Shown: positions 7,868 through 18,199, counted from the stretch's first letter. The stretch: 64,000 nt of DNA from JBAYOE01 sp050950065 (GCA_050950065.1 JBMNGX010000002.1:375527-439526), one strand, 5' to 3'. Program-made: numbers and translations. The notes: generated from the sequence alone by a model not told the origin.

Positions 7868-9931
7868 ATGGCTAATAAAGGAACTTACAATTTAACAGGT
7901 GTTGACTGTGCAACATGTGCAATAAAAATAGAGGACCAAATCAAAAAAATGGATGGAGTTGGTTCATCTAAAATAGATTTAGTTAACAACCGTCTTGAAA
8001 TCATCTCAACTAAAGAGTTGGATGCCTCATTTGTTTCTCAATTAAAAGAAGTTATAAAAAAACAAGAACCTAATGCCCATTTGGTTACTAAAAAAGATAA
8101 AGAAGAGCATCACCACCATCACGCTAACGCTACTTTGGTCTCTTTAATAAGGTTGATTGTCGCTTTAGCTTTATACGCTGGTGGATATTTTGTAAATAGC
8201 AATCTCTTTATAATTGCCTATGTAGTTAGTGGTTATGATGTTTTGTGTCGGGCACTACGCAACCTTTTTAAAGGACAACTTTTTGATGAACACTTTTTAA
8301 TGAGCATAGCCACTTTAGGAGCTTTAGGAATTGGTGATGTTGCTGAAGCTGTTGCTGTTATGATCTTTTATCAAAGTGGTGAGTATTTACAAGATCTAGC
8401 TGTGAATCACTCTCGCAAATCGATAGCCAACTTAATAGATTTAAAAATACCAACTGCCACTGTTGTTGATGGTGATAATCTAACAGTTGTTGAAGTTGAA
8501 AAAATTAAAGTTGGCGATAAACTTTTAATAGCCTCTGGAGAGAAGATTGCAGTAGATGGATTAGTTGTTAGTGGTTCTACTCAATTGGATACCAGTGCAA
8601 TTAGTGGAGAATCTTTATATCTAGAGATTAACCAAGGAGATAAAGTAATTAGTGGATCAGTTAATAAAGGATCTCCTATTTACGTTGTTGCTGAAAAAAC
8701 ATATGAAGATTCAACAGTGGCAACTATCTTAAAATTGGTAGAAGAGTCTGCAATGAATAAAGCTAAAAGCGAACGCTTTATTACCCAATTTGCCCGTTAC
8801 TACACCCCTATTGTTGTTGCTTTAGCCCTTTTAATCACAATAGTTGGACCAATAGTAACCTCTCAAAGCTTTAACAGTTGGTTTTACCGTGCATTAATAT
8901 TTTTAGTTATTTCGTGTCCATGTGCTTTAGTTATCTCAATTCCCCTAGGATTCTTTGGTGGAATTGGGGGATTAAGTAGAGATGGGGTTTTAGTTAAAGG
9001 GGGAACCTTTTTACAAAGTTTAGCCGCTGTTAAAAGTGTAATTTTTGATAAAACAGGTACTTTAACTGAAGGGAAGTTTTCTGTTGAAAAAGTTGTACCT
9101 CTAAATGATAAATATACAAAAGAACAAATCCTTTCTTATGCAGCTTCTTTAGAATCTTTTTCTAAACACCCCATTGGTCAAGCAATAGTTAGTTCAACTA
9201 ATCAAAAATTCCCTTTAGCAACCGATGTACAAGAATATGGGGGCTTTGGTCTTAAAGGTGTTGTTGAGGGTTTAGATGTTGTAGTTGGATCGCTACGTTT
9301 TATTGAACAAGAAATTGGAATTACAAACTTTCAAAGTAGTGCCACCGAAGTCTTTATTGCTATCAATAAAGAACTTGCTGGCCACATTGTCCTTAAAGAT
9401 AAAATAAAAGAGGCAACTAGTGGTGCTATTAAAGATTTAAAGTCTGCTAGAGTTAAAAATATTAAAATCCTTTCAGGTGATAACGAAGTTTCAGTTAAAG
9501 AGGTTGCCTCATCCATTGGTGTTAATGAGTATTACCACTCCCTTTTACCTCAAGATAAGGTTGCCAAAGTTGAAAAAGAGAGTCTACGCCCATTAGCTTT
9601 TGTGGGAGATGGGATTAACGATGCACCAGTGTTAGCTCTTAGTGATGTTGGAATAGCAATGGGGGGTATTGGTAGTGATGCTGCTATTGAAGCTGCCGAT
9701 GTGATTATCATGAAAGATGATTTAACAAAAGTTGCCTCTACCATTAAACACTCTCGTCGTACAATGGCCATTATTAAGCAAAATATTGTGTTGGCTATTG
9801 GGGTTAAAGTTATTGTGATGATCTTAGGTATTTTCAACATTGCCACGATGTGGATGGCTATATTTGCCGACACTGGAGTTGCCCTTTTAGCTGTTGCAAA
9901 CTCCCTAAGAGCCCTAAGGGTTAAAAAGTAG
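7868..9931 (+). CDS. zntA: Zn/Cd/Pb-exporting P1B-type ATPase
   Basis: A 687-residue cation pump expected to export Zn(II), Cd(II) or Pb(II) across the inner membrane. It starts with a heavy-metal-associated domain whose DCATC motif (about 13-17) is of the ZntA type. A histidine-rich linker (EEHHHHHAN) precedes the first helix. The metal-binding CPC motif (SCPCAL, about 350), the phosphorylated aspartate (DKTGTLTEG, about 394), the nucleotide-binding histidine loop (SKHPIG) and GDGINDAP are all present. The last helices carry IFADTGVALLAVANSLR, including the ADTG aspartate typical of Zn/Cd pumps. ATG 7868 is preferred over TTG 7856 because GGAG lies just before it. Its promoter and ArsR-type operator imply induction by excess metal. 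Confidence 0.93.
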   Translation: MANKGTYNLTGVDCATCAIKIEDQIKKMDGVGSSKIDLVNNRLEIISTKELDASFVSQLKEVIKKQEPNAHLVTKKDKEEHHHHHANATLVSLIRLIVALALYAGGYFVNSNLFIIAYVVSGYDVLCRALRNLFKGQLFDEHFLMSIATLGALGIGDVAEAVAVMIFYQSGEYLQDLAVNHSRKSIANLIDLKIPTATVVDGDNLTVVEVEKIKVGDKLLIASGEKIAVDGLVVSGSTQLDTSAISGESLYLEINQGDKVISGSVNKGSPIYVVAEKTYEDSTVATILKLVEESAMNKAKSERFITQFARYYTPIVVALALLITIVGPIVTSQSFNSWFYRALIFLVISCPCALVISIPLGFFGGIGGLSRDGVLVKGGTFLQSLAAVKSVIFDKTGTLTEGKFSVEKVVPLNDKYTKEQILSYAASLESFSKHPIGQAIVSSTNQKFPLATDVQEYGGFGLKGVVEGLDVVVGSLRFIEQEIGITNFQSSATEVFIAINKELAGHIVLKDKIKEATSGAIKDLKSARVKNIKILSGDNEVSVKEVASSIGVNEYYHSLLPQDKVAKVEKESLRPLAFVGDGINDAPVLALSDVGIAMGGIGSDAAIEAADVIIMKDDLTKVASTIKHSRRTMAIIKQNIVLAIGVKVIVMILGIFNIATMWMAIFADTGVALLAVANSLRALRVKK

Positions 9932-9994
9932 AGCTCTCATCTTTATACAAATCCCACTTTATGGTATCTTAGTTAAGAAATTAAGGAGTATAGT

Positions 9995-12019
9995 GTGGAT
10001 GATTCACTGATTCGCAATATTGGGATTATGGCCCATATTGATGCTGGTAAGACTACAACAACAGAGAGAATCCTTTTTTATACAGGGGAAAACTACCGCA
10101 TTGGGGAAGTTGACGATGGACAAGCCTCAATGGATTATTTGGAACAAGAGCAAGATCGGGGAATCACTATTACCAGTGCTGCCACTACTTGCTATTGGAA
10201 AAAACACCAAATAAATATTATTGATACCCCAGGGCACGTCGACTTTACAGCTGAAGTTGAAAGGTCGCTTCGTGTATTGGATGGATCAGTTGCAGTTGTC
10301 TGCGGTGTCAGTGGAGTTGAACCGCAAACTGAAACCGTATGGCGTCAAGCAGACAACTACAAAGTTCCTCGTATTATCTTTATCAACAAGATGGATCGCT
10401 TAGGGGCCGATTTTTATAGAGTTTTAGAAGAGATTAAAAAGTCTTTTAAAATTAAGGCAGTACCTTTGTACCTCCCAATAGGTTCAGAAGCTGACTTTAA
10501 AGGTATTATTGATGTTATTGAGAACAAAATGATCACCTTTAGCCCCACCGACAAAGGCTCTACGATGAGTTTTGAAGATCTTGATGGGGAAAACCAAACT
10601 CTTAGGGATCAATATTACGAACTACTTGTTGATGCTGTAGCCTCCTATTCAGATGAGATTACTGAACTCTATTTTTCACAAAAACCAATTGAGCGCTCTT
10701 TAATCATTAAAGTTTTAAGAGAAGCAACTATTAAAAGAGAGTTGGTTCCCGTTTTTGTGGGAGCTTCACTTAAAAATATTGGCGTTCAACCGCTGTTAGA
10801 TGGAATTGTTGATCTTCTTCCCTCCCCTTTAGAGATCCCCCCAATTAAAGGAATTAGTAGAAAAACTGAAGAGGAGGTTTTAGTTAGCCACGATCACAAC
10901 GGTCCCCCTTTAGCACTTATATTTAAAATACAACATGAAAAAGAGGCAGGAACACTTTGCTATGTGCGTCTTTACTCTGGATCGTTAAAAAAAGGGACTC
11001 AAGTTTACAACATCACCAAACGTAAAAGAGAAAGAATTAACCGCATTGTTCGAATGCATGCTAACCGCCAAGAGGCAACTGATAAATTAACTAGTGGCGA
11101 TATTGGGGTAATTATTGGTTTTAAAGATGTTCAAACTGGAGATACAATAGGATCTGAAGGTTCTCAAATTCTTTTAGAAGAGATTAAATTCCCAGAACCT
11201 GTTATCTCAATTGCCATTGAGAGTAAAACCTTAAGCGATCAAGCAAAGCTAAAAAGTGCTTTAGCTATCTTAAGCCAAGAAGATCCCACATTCTTTTGGA
11301 AAGAGGATTTAGATACAGGTCAGTTAGTCATTAGTGGAATGGGAGAGCTCCATTTAGATGTTTTAGTTACTAAGTTAACTAAAGAGATGAAAGTAGAAGC
11401 TCGAGTTGGTAAAGCTCAAGTTACTTATCGTGAATCAATTACTAAAGAAATTACTTTAAGTGAACAATACGATAAAGTATTGGCCAATAAAGAGAACTTT
11501 GCTGAAGTTACTTTAAAACTAAAACCATTAAGTAGTGGTTCTGGCACCCCAATAATCTCAAATGTGGGTCCAAGTGATTTACCCAAAGAATTCATCGAGG
11601 CAATTAAAAGGGGAATCAGTAACTCAATTCAAAGTGGTATTAAGTTAGGATATGAGGTGATCGATGTTGAAACAACAATAGAGAGTGTCACCTACAACGA
11701 ATTGACAGCTAGTGAATTTGCTTTTGAAGCAGCTGGAGCACTCTGTTTTGAAAAGTGTGCTTTAGAGGCAAATCCAATCTTGTTAGAACCGATAATGGAA
11801 GTCGATATCATAGTTCCATCACAATATGTTGGAGATGTTATGGCATCTTTAACTAGTCGTAATGGAGTTATTAACAGCTTAGAGAGTAGAACCTTAGCTG
11901 ATCACATCAGTGCTCAAGCACCTTTAGCTCAACTTTTTGGGTACTCAACTGCACTAAGAAGCTCTACTCAAGGCAGGGGAACATTCACAATGGAGTTCTC
12001 CCACTTTGCTGAAGTTTAG
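9995..12019 (+). CDS. fusA: Elongation factor G family GTPase (EFG2-like)
   Basis: A 674-residue five-domain translational GTPase. G1 is AHIDAGKTTTTE, switch II is DTPGHVDF and G4 is NKMD; a C-terminal EF-G domain IV/V follows. The segment after G1 (YTGENYRIGEVDDGQASMDY) resembles mitochondrial EF-G2 and the spirochaete spdEFG group more than canonical EF-G. In Borrelia the two EF-Gs split translocation from ribosome recycling (established for that genus), so this copy may be the recycling factor; that assignment is inference. The GTG start at 9995 follows AAGGAG. A second EF-G paralogue follows 86 nt downstream behind its own promoter. The ordinary translocase may be elsewhere in the genome. 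Confidence 0.9.
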   Translation: MDDSLIRNIGIMAHIDAGKTTTTERILFYTGENYRIGEVDDGQASMDYLEQEQDRGITITSAATTCYWKKHQINIIDTPGHVDFTAEVERSLRVLDGSVAVVCGVSGVEPQTETVWRQADNYKVPRIIFINKMDRLGADFYRVLEEIKKSFKIKAVPLYLPIGSEADFKGIIDVIENKMITFSPTDKGSTMSFEDLDGENQTLRDQYYELLVDAVASYSDEITELYFSQKPIERSLIIKVLREATIKRELVPVFVGASLKNIGVQPLLDGIVDLLPSPLEIPPIKGISRKTEEEVLVSHDHNGPPLALIFKIQHEKEAGTLCYVRLYSGSLKKGTQVYNITKRKRERINRIVRMHANRQEATDKLTSGDIGVIIGFKDVQTGDTIGSEGSQILLEEIKFPEPVISIAIESKTLSDQAKLKSALAILSQEDPTFFWKEDLDTGQLVISGMGELHLDVLVTKLTKEMKVEARVGKAQVTYRESITKEITLSEQYDKVLANKENFAEVTLKLKPLSSGSGTPIISNVGPSDLPKEFIEAIKRGISNSIQSGIKLGYEVIDVETTIESVTYNELTASEFAFEAAGALCFEKCALEANPILLEPIMEVDIIVPSQYVGDVMASLTSRNGVINSLESRTLADHISAQAPLAQLFGYSTALRSSTQGRGTFTMEFSHFAEV

Positions 12020-12040
12020 CAATCGATTTTTAATTATCGT

Positions 12041-12069
12041 TTGACATAATTTAAGAACGACTCTACTAT
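12041..12069 (+). promoter_or_regulatory. Promoter of the second EF-G paralogue
   Basis: TTGACA (12041-12046), a 17-nt spacer and TACTAT (12064-12069), about 37 nt before the start codon at 12106. It has the strongest -35 match seen in the window and makes the second EF-G gene independently expressed. Confidence 0.7.
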
Positions 12070-12105
12070 ATTTTTTGAGTCTATTGCCAATTCATAGGAG
12101 GAATT

Positions 12106-14175
12106 ATGAGTGTAACGAGTAGTGATGTGAGAAATATAGCTATTGTGGGGCATAACGGGACTGGAAAGACCTCCCTTTTAGAACAAATATTGTTTCAATA
12201 TGGTGTGATTTCTCGAGCAGAGAGTGTTGAGTCTGGAAAAACAGTAAGTGATTATACTGAAGAGGAGATGCAAAGACACATCTCTATTCACTCAGCAACA
12301 GCTAACTTTACATCTAATGGTAAGTTATTAACCTTTTTTGATACCCCAGGAACAGCCGACTTCATTGGTGAAGTTATTGGGGCTTTAAGATCTTGTGAAG
12401 GGGCAATAGTGGTCGTTGATGGACGTGATGGTGCTCAAATTGAGACAATCAAGTTGTGGAACCGCCTTAATGAGCGTAACAAACCTAGAGCTGTTTTCAT
12501 CAACAAAATTGATCGTGACAGAGCAGATTTCTTTAATGCTTTTGACCATTTAAATGAGCAACTACAAGCAACATACGTTCCTATTACAATTCCGATGGGA
12601 AATGCTGAAAACTTTAAAGGTGTTATCAACTTAATTGAAGAGAAAGCCTATTTCTTTGAAGCAAATGGTAAAGAGAAAGTTGGAGAAATCCCTGCTGAAT
12701 ATGCCGATATTGTTGAAGAGTACAAACTAATCTTAGTAGAAGCTGCTGCTGAAGGTGCTGATGATTTAATTGAAAAGTACTTTGAAGTGGGAACTTTAAC
12801 TGCTGATGAGATTCGTCACGGTCTACGTGATGGTCTTAATGAAAACAGAGTAGTTCCAGTTTTTGCTGGCTCTTCACTTTTGGGTAGTGGTATTACACCT
12901 CTAGTCACCTTTATTGAAAACAACTTCCCTTCCCCATTAGGAAAGCAAGAGTTCATCGTAAAAGATGATGAAGAGGTTGAGTTTATTATTAGTGAAGAGG
13001 GGCCTGCAGCTGCTTACGTATTTAAAACAACCATCGACCAATTTAGTGGTAAGTTGAGCTTTATTAAAGTAGCTAGAGGAACTATCAGCGGTGATACTGA
13101 ACTATACAACCCAGAGATGCACAAAAAAGAGAAGATGGGTAAAGTTTACAAAATGCTTGGTAAAAAGTTAGTTGAAGTCTCCTCTTTAAAAACTGGTGAA
13201 ATTGGAGTTGTTGCTAAAAGTAATATCGCCTACACCAACGCCTCTTTGTTAAGTGGAGAAACAGATTTCCAATTTAGAGCTCTTTTATCTCCTGAACCAA
13301 TTTACTCATTAGCTATTTCAGCTGGTGATAAAAAATCGGAAGATAAAATGAACGAAGCTTTAAATAGAATCACCGAAGAGGATTTAACCTTTAAGATTTT
13401 CTATAACGATGAGACTAAAGAGAATACAATCAGTGGAATGGGCGAGCTTCATCTAAATATGATTTTAGATAAAGTAAAAGAGCGCCAAAAAGTTGAAATT
13501 AACACCCGCTTACCCAAAGTTGCCTATCGTGAAACCATTACTAAAAAATCGGGTATTGTCGATTTTACCCATAAAAAACAATCAGGTGGGCATGGTCAAT
13601 ACGGAAAAGTTATGCTTGAGATTGAACCTTTAGCTCGTGGAGAGTACTACTCATTTACCAACGCAATTAAAGGTGGAAACATCTCCAAAGGATATATGCC
13701 TGGTATTGAAAAAGGACTTCACGACGCAATGGAAGAGGGTTATTTAGCAGGTTATCCCCTAGTTGATATTGGAGTAACAGTAGTTGATGGAAAAGAGCAC
13801 CCCGTAGACTCCTCCGAAATGGCTTTCCGCTTAGCAGGTAAAGGGGCTATGAGAGCAGCCATTGCTAAAGCAGGTGCTGTCTTATTAGAGCCTGTGATGA
13901 AGTTATCTGTTTATGTAGAAGATAAGTACTTAGGTGATATCCTAAGTGATCTTAGTGGTAAAAGAGCCCGCGTCTTAGGACAAGATGATATGGGTGGTGG
14001 AATTCAAGTTGTTAAAGCTGAAGTTCCCCAAGCTGAGATGCTTAACTACGCAATTGATTTAAAATCGATGACCAGTGGAACTGGATCATTTGAATTAGAG
14101 TTTGGTTTTTACGAGCCAATTAGTGGAAGAATTGCTGAAGAGGTAATTAAAGCCCACAAAAAAGTTGAAGATTAA
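12106..14175 (+). CDS. EF-G-like translational GTPase (EFG-II type)
   Basis: A 689-residue EF-G paralogue. G1 is GHNGTGKTSLLE in place of AHIDAGKTT, switch II is DTPGTADF in place of DTPGHVDF, and G4 is NKIDRD. All EF-G domains appear present, including domain IV (GGHGQYGKVMLEIEP) and domain V (LGDILSDLSGKRARVLGQD). The altered G1 and switch II fit the widespread EFG-II subfamily, whose cellular role is poorly defined. ATG 12106 sits behind GGAGG. It is separated from the upstream EF-G by its own promoter and followed by a strong terminator. Function beyond ribosome-associated GTPase is not predictable from sequence. Confidence 0.88.
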   Translation: MSVTSSDVRNIAIVGHNGTGKTSLLEQILFQYGVISRAESVESGKTVSDYTEEEMQRHISIHSATANFTSNGKLLTFFDTPGTADFIGEVIGALRSCEGAIVVVDGRDGAQIETIKLWNRLNERNKPRAVFINKIDRDRADFFNAFDHLNEQLQATYVPITIPMGNAENFKGVINLIEEKAYFFEANGKEKVGEIPAEYADIVEEYKLILVEAAAEGADDLIEKYFEVGTLTADEIRHGLRDGLNENRVVPVFAGSSLLGSGITPLVTFIENNFPSPLGKQEFIVKDDEEVEFIISEEGPAAAYVFKTTIDQFSGKLSFIKVARGTISGDTELYNPEMHKKEKMGKVYKMLGKKLVEVSSLKTGEIGVVAKSNIAYTNASLLSGETDFQFRALLSPEPIYSLAISAGDKKSEDKMNEALNRITEEDLTFKIFYNDETKENTISGMGELHLNMILDKVKERQKVEINTRLPKVAYRETITKKSGIVDFTHKKQSGGHGQYGKVMLEIEPLARGEYYSFTNAIKGGNISKGYMPGIEKGLHDAMEEGYLAGYPLVDIGVTVVDGKEHPVDSSEMAFRLAGKGAMRAAIAKAGAVLLEPVMKLSVYVEDKYLGDILSDLSGKRARVLGQDDMGGGIQVVKAEVPQAEMLNYAIDLKSMTSGTGSFELEFGFYEPISGRIAEEVIKAHKKVED

Positions 14176-14181
14176 AACTTC

Positions 14182-14213
14182 AAGGAGCCGGTTTTAAAAC
14201 TGGCTCCTTTTTT
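14182..14213. terminator. Bidirectional terminator between EF-G-like gene and trmB
   Basis: AAGGAGCCG-GTTTTAAAAC-TGGCTCCTT makes a long, nearly perfect hairpin followed by T-rich sequence on the plus strand and A-rich sequence on the other side. The last codons of trmB (minus strand, stop at 14194-14196) are encoded inside the hairpin. Confidence 0.8.
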
Positions 14214-14916
14214 CTACCCAAATCTCATAAATGTTGTGTCTCTTTTTTAAACCCTTCTTTTCAAAGTTTGTTGTTGGGCGCCATCCTTTTGGTTTTGAAA
14301 AAGTTCCATGGGGATTGTGTAAGGCATCAACTTTACCTAATACTTCAACCATCTGATAAGCATACTCTTGCCAATCAGTTACCAAGTAGATGTACCCCTC
14401 CTCTTTTAGCTTTTCTGTTAAAAGGCGAGAAAAGGCTTTTTGAATTAAGCGCCTTTTGTGGTGCTTTTTTTTATGCCAAGGGTCAGGAAAAAAGATATGA
14501 AAACCGCTAATGCTCTTTTCATCTACCATCTCATTTAAAATTTCAACAGCATCAAATCTAATTAATCTAACGTTGTTTAACCTCTTTTTACCCACTGCTG
14601 CTAAAAGACGAGAAAAGCCATTTAAATAAACTTCAATTCCAATGAAGTTTGTAAAAGGCATTTGGATAGCTAGTTGTTCTAACGCCTCCCCTGTTCCAAA
14701 CCCAATTTCTACAACTACAGGGTTATCATTGCCAAAGATTTCATAAAAGTTAAGTTTTTTCCCTTTTTCGAAGGAGATCACATACTCATTTTTATAAATT
14801 TCTAATGCCTCTTTTTGATAAGGAGCCAATCGACTACCCCTTAAGACAAAAGATTTAACTCCCCTTTTACCATCCTCTTTTAAAGAATCGACTCGATCAT
14901 TTATTAAATCCATCAT
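14194..14916 (-). CDS. trmB: tRNA (guanine-N7-)-methyltransferase
   Basis: A 240-residue enzyme that methylates G46 in the variable loop of tRNA using S-adenosylmethionine. The SAM-binding motif is VVEIGFGTGEAL (about 69-80). The family hallmark FFPDPWHKKKHHKRRLIQ (about 142-159) is complete, and the C-terminal tRNA-binding motif KPKGWRPTTNFEKKG is present. Its ATG overlaps the mfd stop as ATGA, so it is translated from the mfd message. The 3' end is embedded in a shared terminator hairpin. Confidence 0.95.
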   Translation of the reverse strand: MMDLINDRVDSLKEDGKRGVKSFVLRGSRLAPYQKEALEIYKNEYVISFEKGKKLNFYEIFGNDNPVVVEIGFGTGEALEQLAIQMPFTNFIGIEVYLNGFSRLLAAVGKKRLNNVRLIRFDAVEILNEMVDEKSISGFHIFFPDPWHKKKHHKRRLIQKAFSRLLTEKLKEEGYIYLVTDWQEYAYQMVEVLGKVDALHNPHGTFSKPKGWRPTTNFEKKGLKKRHNIYEIWVEKRSQF

Positions 14917-17900
14917 ATTAACCTTTGTAGTGTCTCTAATATAAAGAGGGCTTTATCTTTTAAACTTATCGCATCGGTAGTTAATTTAAGAACATTTAAC
15001 TGCTTTGGATCCAGTTTAATTTTACCCCCTCCTAAGTTAATCAATTGTAGCACTTTATCAATATCTAAATCTTTTACTTTTGCAAACTCAACGGTAACTA
15101 CCCCATTTTTCTCTCTTAAATGGACAATGGAGAGTTTTCTACTAATAATTTTCAACTCTGCAATATAAAACAGGTTTTCAACAAACTCATTAATAGTTCC
15201 AAAACGATCCACTAGTTCAGCTTTTAAAGCATTTAAAGATGCTTCATCACTAATAGAGGCAATCTTTTTATAAACATCAAATTTAAGCGTTGGTTCAGAG
15301 ATATACGAATCTGGAATATATCCTTCGTAATCAAGTTCCAAAAAGACCTCTTGTTCTTGTTCCACTTTCCCATCTTGGGTGAGTTTTTGTATCTCTTCAT
15401 CTAAGATTCTTAAATACATATCCAAGCCAACCGATGCTAGTTGTCCACTTTGTTCTTTTCCTAAAAGATTTCCAGTGCCTCTTATCTCCATATCTTTTAA
15501 AGCAATTTTAAAACCACTACCTAATTCAGTGTGTTGACTTAAAACTTTAAGGCGTTTAACTGCAACTTCATTAATAACAGATAACTCAGGGTAAAATAGA
15601 TAAGCAAAGGCTTTTCTGTCACTACGCCCCACCCTTCCACGCAGTTGGTAAAGTTGACTAAGTCCATATTGATCAGAGCGGTCAATTATTATTGTATTTA
15701 CGTTGGGAATGTCGATACCATTTTCTATTAAGGTTGTCGAAACTAACACTTGAATAGATTGTTTAATAAACAAATCCATAATTGATTCAATCTCTTCAGG
15801 TGCCATCCTTCCATGAATGGAGGCAACTGTTACATTGGGTATTGCATCATTTAACATCGTAACAACTTCATCAATAGATTTAATACGGTTGTGTAAATAA
15901 AAAACTTGTCCCCCCCGCTCAACTTCAAAGTTTATCGCTTTAACTAATGTCTCTAAGTTAAACTCTTTAATTATTGTCTCAATAGGACGGCGCTGGATTG
16001 GAGGTGTTGTTAACAAAGAGATATCTCTAATTTTTAATAGTGACATGTATAGAGTGCGAGGTATTGGAGTTGCTGAGAGTGCTAAAGAGTCAACATTAGC
16101 CTTTAGCTCTTTAAAGCGCTCTTTATCCTTAACACCAAAGCGTTGCTCTTCATCAATAACCAACAATCCTAAATCTTTGTATTGGACATCTTTTTGTAAA
16201 AGGCGGTGAGTTCCAACTACGATATCAACTTTTCCCTCTTTTAAACTCTTTAAAATCTTTTTTTGCTCTTTAGGGGCAACCATTCGTGATAACAAAGCAA
16301 CTCTAACTGGAAAATCTCCTAATCTCTCTTTTAAAGTAGCAAAGTGTTGATCTGCTAAAATTGTGGTGGGAGCTAAAAAGGCAACTTGTTTGTTAGCCAT
16401 TACAGCTTTAAAAGCAGCTCTAAAGGCAATTTCAGTTTTCCCATACCCCACATCCCCACAAATAAGGCGATCCATAACAATGGGACTTTCCATATCATTT
16501 TTAACATCTTCAATACACTTTAGTTGATCTTCACTCTCTTCAAATGGAAAGGAGGCTTCAAATTCAACTTGCCAATCGGTATCTTTGTTAAAAGGAAACC
16601 CTCTACTGCTTTTACGTCGGGCGTAGAGTGTTATAAGGCGGCTAGCAAGCTCCTCAGCAGCCTTGCGAGCTCGCTGTTTCTTATTACTCCACCCTTGTCC
16701 CCCAAGGTGATCTAAAGCAACCTTGCCCCCTTCACTGCCAATGTAGCGTTGAATTAAGTTGGCTTGTTCTATTGGAACAAACAAATACTCCTCATTGCCA
16801 TATAAAATCTTAATGTAATCACGCTCTTTACCACTAGTTTTAAGTCTATCAATTTTTTCAAACTTACCAACTCCGTAGTTTATATGAACTACATAGTCCC
16901 CCTCATTTAAATCGACAAATGAATCTAACGGGGATGTTTCAACTTTGTGGAGGGTTTTGACAACCTCTTTTCTTCTGCCAAAGATTTCGTGGTTACAAAT
17001 CACTGAGAGTTTTTGATCACTTAAAGTAAAACCTCCACTGATAGAGTTTTCACTTATGATAAGATTATCGAACATTGAGAGCATGCTCTGTAGTCTCTCT
17101 TTCTGTAACTTACTAGCAGCATAAACAACAACTTTATAGTTGTTTTTAAGTAGTTGGTCGATGTGTTCTTTAACTAAGATGAAATTGCCAAAAAAAGAGC
17201 GTGGCCCTTCTACATTAAATTTATAAGAGCCTTTATGTTGCCCCTCTACATCCAATATTACACTGCTAGAACTATAAGCATCATAAAAAGAAAAATAATT
17301 AAATAAAATTTCATCAGGTTTTAAAGAAGATCGATCTACTAAAAAAGCCTCCCTATAAAGGGCCTTAGCTTCAACTTTTAGTGAATGAAAAGAACTTTCA
17401 AGTCTCTCTTTACCAACAAAGAAAATATAATCATCTTTTTTCATATATTGATCTATTGATCCAATAAGGGATTTTTCATTGTCGTTGACTAAGTTGATAC
17501 TAATTGAAGCAATCGATTTAATTATCTTTTGGCTAAAGGGTTCAAAGTAGGTGATTTTATCAACTTTATCCCAATCGCCATAAATTCTAACTGCACTCTC
17601 TTCTCCAAAGGGGAAAAAGTCGACCACCTCACCTTGTAAGGAGAACTCCCCAACTACCGATGTTTTAGGAGAGCGGTAATACCCCCCTTCACTTAAAGTT
17701 TTAGCAATCTTTTGGGGGTCAAATTTATCATTTACTTTAATACTAAATTTAGTCTCTTCAACGCTAGTGGGATTTAAAAGGGGAAAGGTGAAAGTGCGAA
17801 TCGTAGTGACAATTACATATCCTCTTTTTTCTAAAATATTAGCTAAAGCTCTAAGTTGCTCATATTCACTTTCACTACCACTAAAGGGGCTATACAAAAC

Positions 17901-18161
17901 TTTGTTGTTTGATGGGAGGTAGATGTAAGGGGTTTTTAGTTCACTTAAATCTTTACAAAGCTCTTTAGCCTCCATCTCTGTTGAACATAAAGCCCAAACA
18001 TTCCCATCTATCTTTCTTTGAAACAAAGTGAGGCTATTTGCCAATAAATAGCCACTTAAGTTCTCTAAATAGAGACGATTGAGTTTATTTTTTATAAAAT
18101 AGTTGTAAGGGTCACTATTTTTTATGTAGGATTGGACCATCGATACAATTGCGTTTTGCAT
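14913..18161 (-). CDS. mfd: Transcription-repair coupling factor Mfd
   Basis: A 1082-residue DNA translocase that removes RNA polymerase stalled at lesions and recruits UvrA. The N-terminal UvrB-like region is followed by the CarD-like RNA-polymerase interaction domain at about 410-500 (EGDYVVHINYGVGKFEKID). The helicase domains carry Walker A GDVGYGKTE (about 569), the DEEQ box VIDEEQRFGVKD (about 670) and the TRG region RIKSIDEVVTML onward. The C-terminal TRCF domain is present. The longest frame begins at a TTG (18200) that overlaps the divergent gene. I prefer ATG 18161 (MQNAIVSMV), although no clear ribosome-binding site is visible. trmB is coupled downstream. Length fits the family. Confidence 0.94.
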   Translation of the reverse strand: MQNAIVSMVQSYIKNSDPYNYFIKNKLNRLYLENLSGYLLANSLTLFQRKIDGNVWALCSTEMEAKELCKDLSELKTPYIYLPSNNKVLYSPFSGSESEYEQLRALANILEKRGYVIVTTIRTFTFPLLNPTSVEETKFSIKVNDKFDPQKIAKTLSEGGYYRSPKTSVVGEFSLQGEVVDFFPFGEESAVRIYGDWDKVDKITYFEPFSQKIIKSIASISINLVNDNEKSLIGSIDQYMKKDDYIFFVGKERLESSFHSLKVEAKALYREAFLVDRSSLKPDEILFNYFSFYDAYSSSSVILDVEGQHKGSYKFNVEGPRSFFGNFILVKEHIDQLLKNNYKVVVYAASKLQKERLQSMLSMFDNLIISENSISGGFTLSDQKLSVICNHEIFGRRKEVVKTLHKVETSPLDSFVDLNEGDYVVHINYGVGKFEKIDRLKTSGKERDYIKILYGNEEYLFVPIEQANLIQRYIGSEGGKVALDHLGGQGWSNKKQRARKAAEELASRLITLYARRKSSRGFPFNKDTDWQVEFEASFPFEESEDQLKCIEDVKNDMESPIVMDRLICGDVGYGKTEIAFRAAFKAVMANKQVAFLAPTTILADQHFATLKERLGDFPVRVALLSRMVAPKEQKKILKSLKEGKVDIVVGTHRLLQKDVQYKDLGLLVIDEEQRFGVKDKERFKELKANVDSLALSATPIPRTLYMSLLKIRDISLLTTPPIQRRPIETIIKEFNLETLVKAINFEVERGGQVFYLHNRIKSIDEVVTMLNDAIPNVTVASIHGRMAPEEIESIMDLFIKQSIQVLVSTTLIENGIDIPNVNTIIIDRSDQYGLSQLYQLRGRVGRSDRKAFAYLFYPELSVINEVAVKRLKVLSQHTELGSGFKIALKDMEIRGTGNLLGKEQSGQLASVGLDMYLRILDEEIQKLTQDGKVEQEQEVFLELDYEGYIPDSYISEPTLKFDVYKKIASISDEASLNALKAELVDRFGTINEFVENLFYIAELKIISRKLSIVHLREKNGVVTVEFAKVKDLDIDKVLQLINLGGGKIKLDPKQLNVLKLTTDAISLKDKALFILETLQRLI

Positions 18162-18199
18162 AGCGACACAAACCGTATCAAAAAGCTGGAGGCTTTTCA

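Noticed and set aside
9550..9873. 107-residue minus-strand frame inside the metal ATPase gene
   Set aside because: Shadow of a strongly supported gene with no start signal or homology. The same applies to other antisense frames such as 34431-34757 and 29051-29359.
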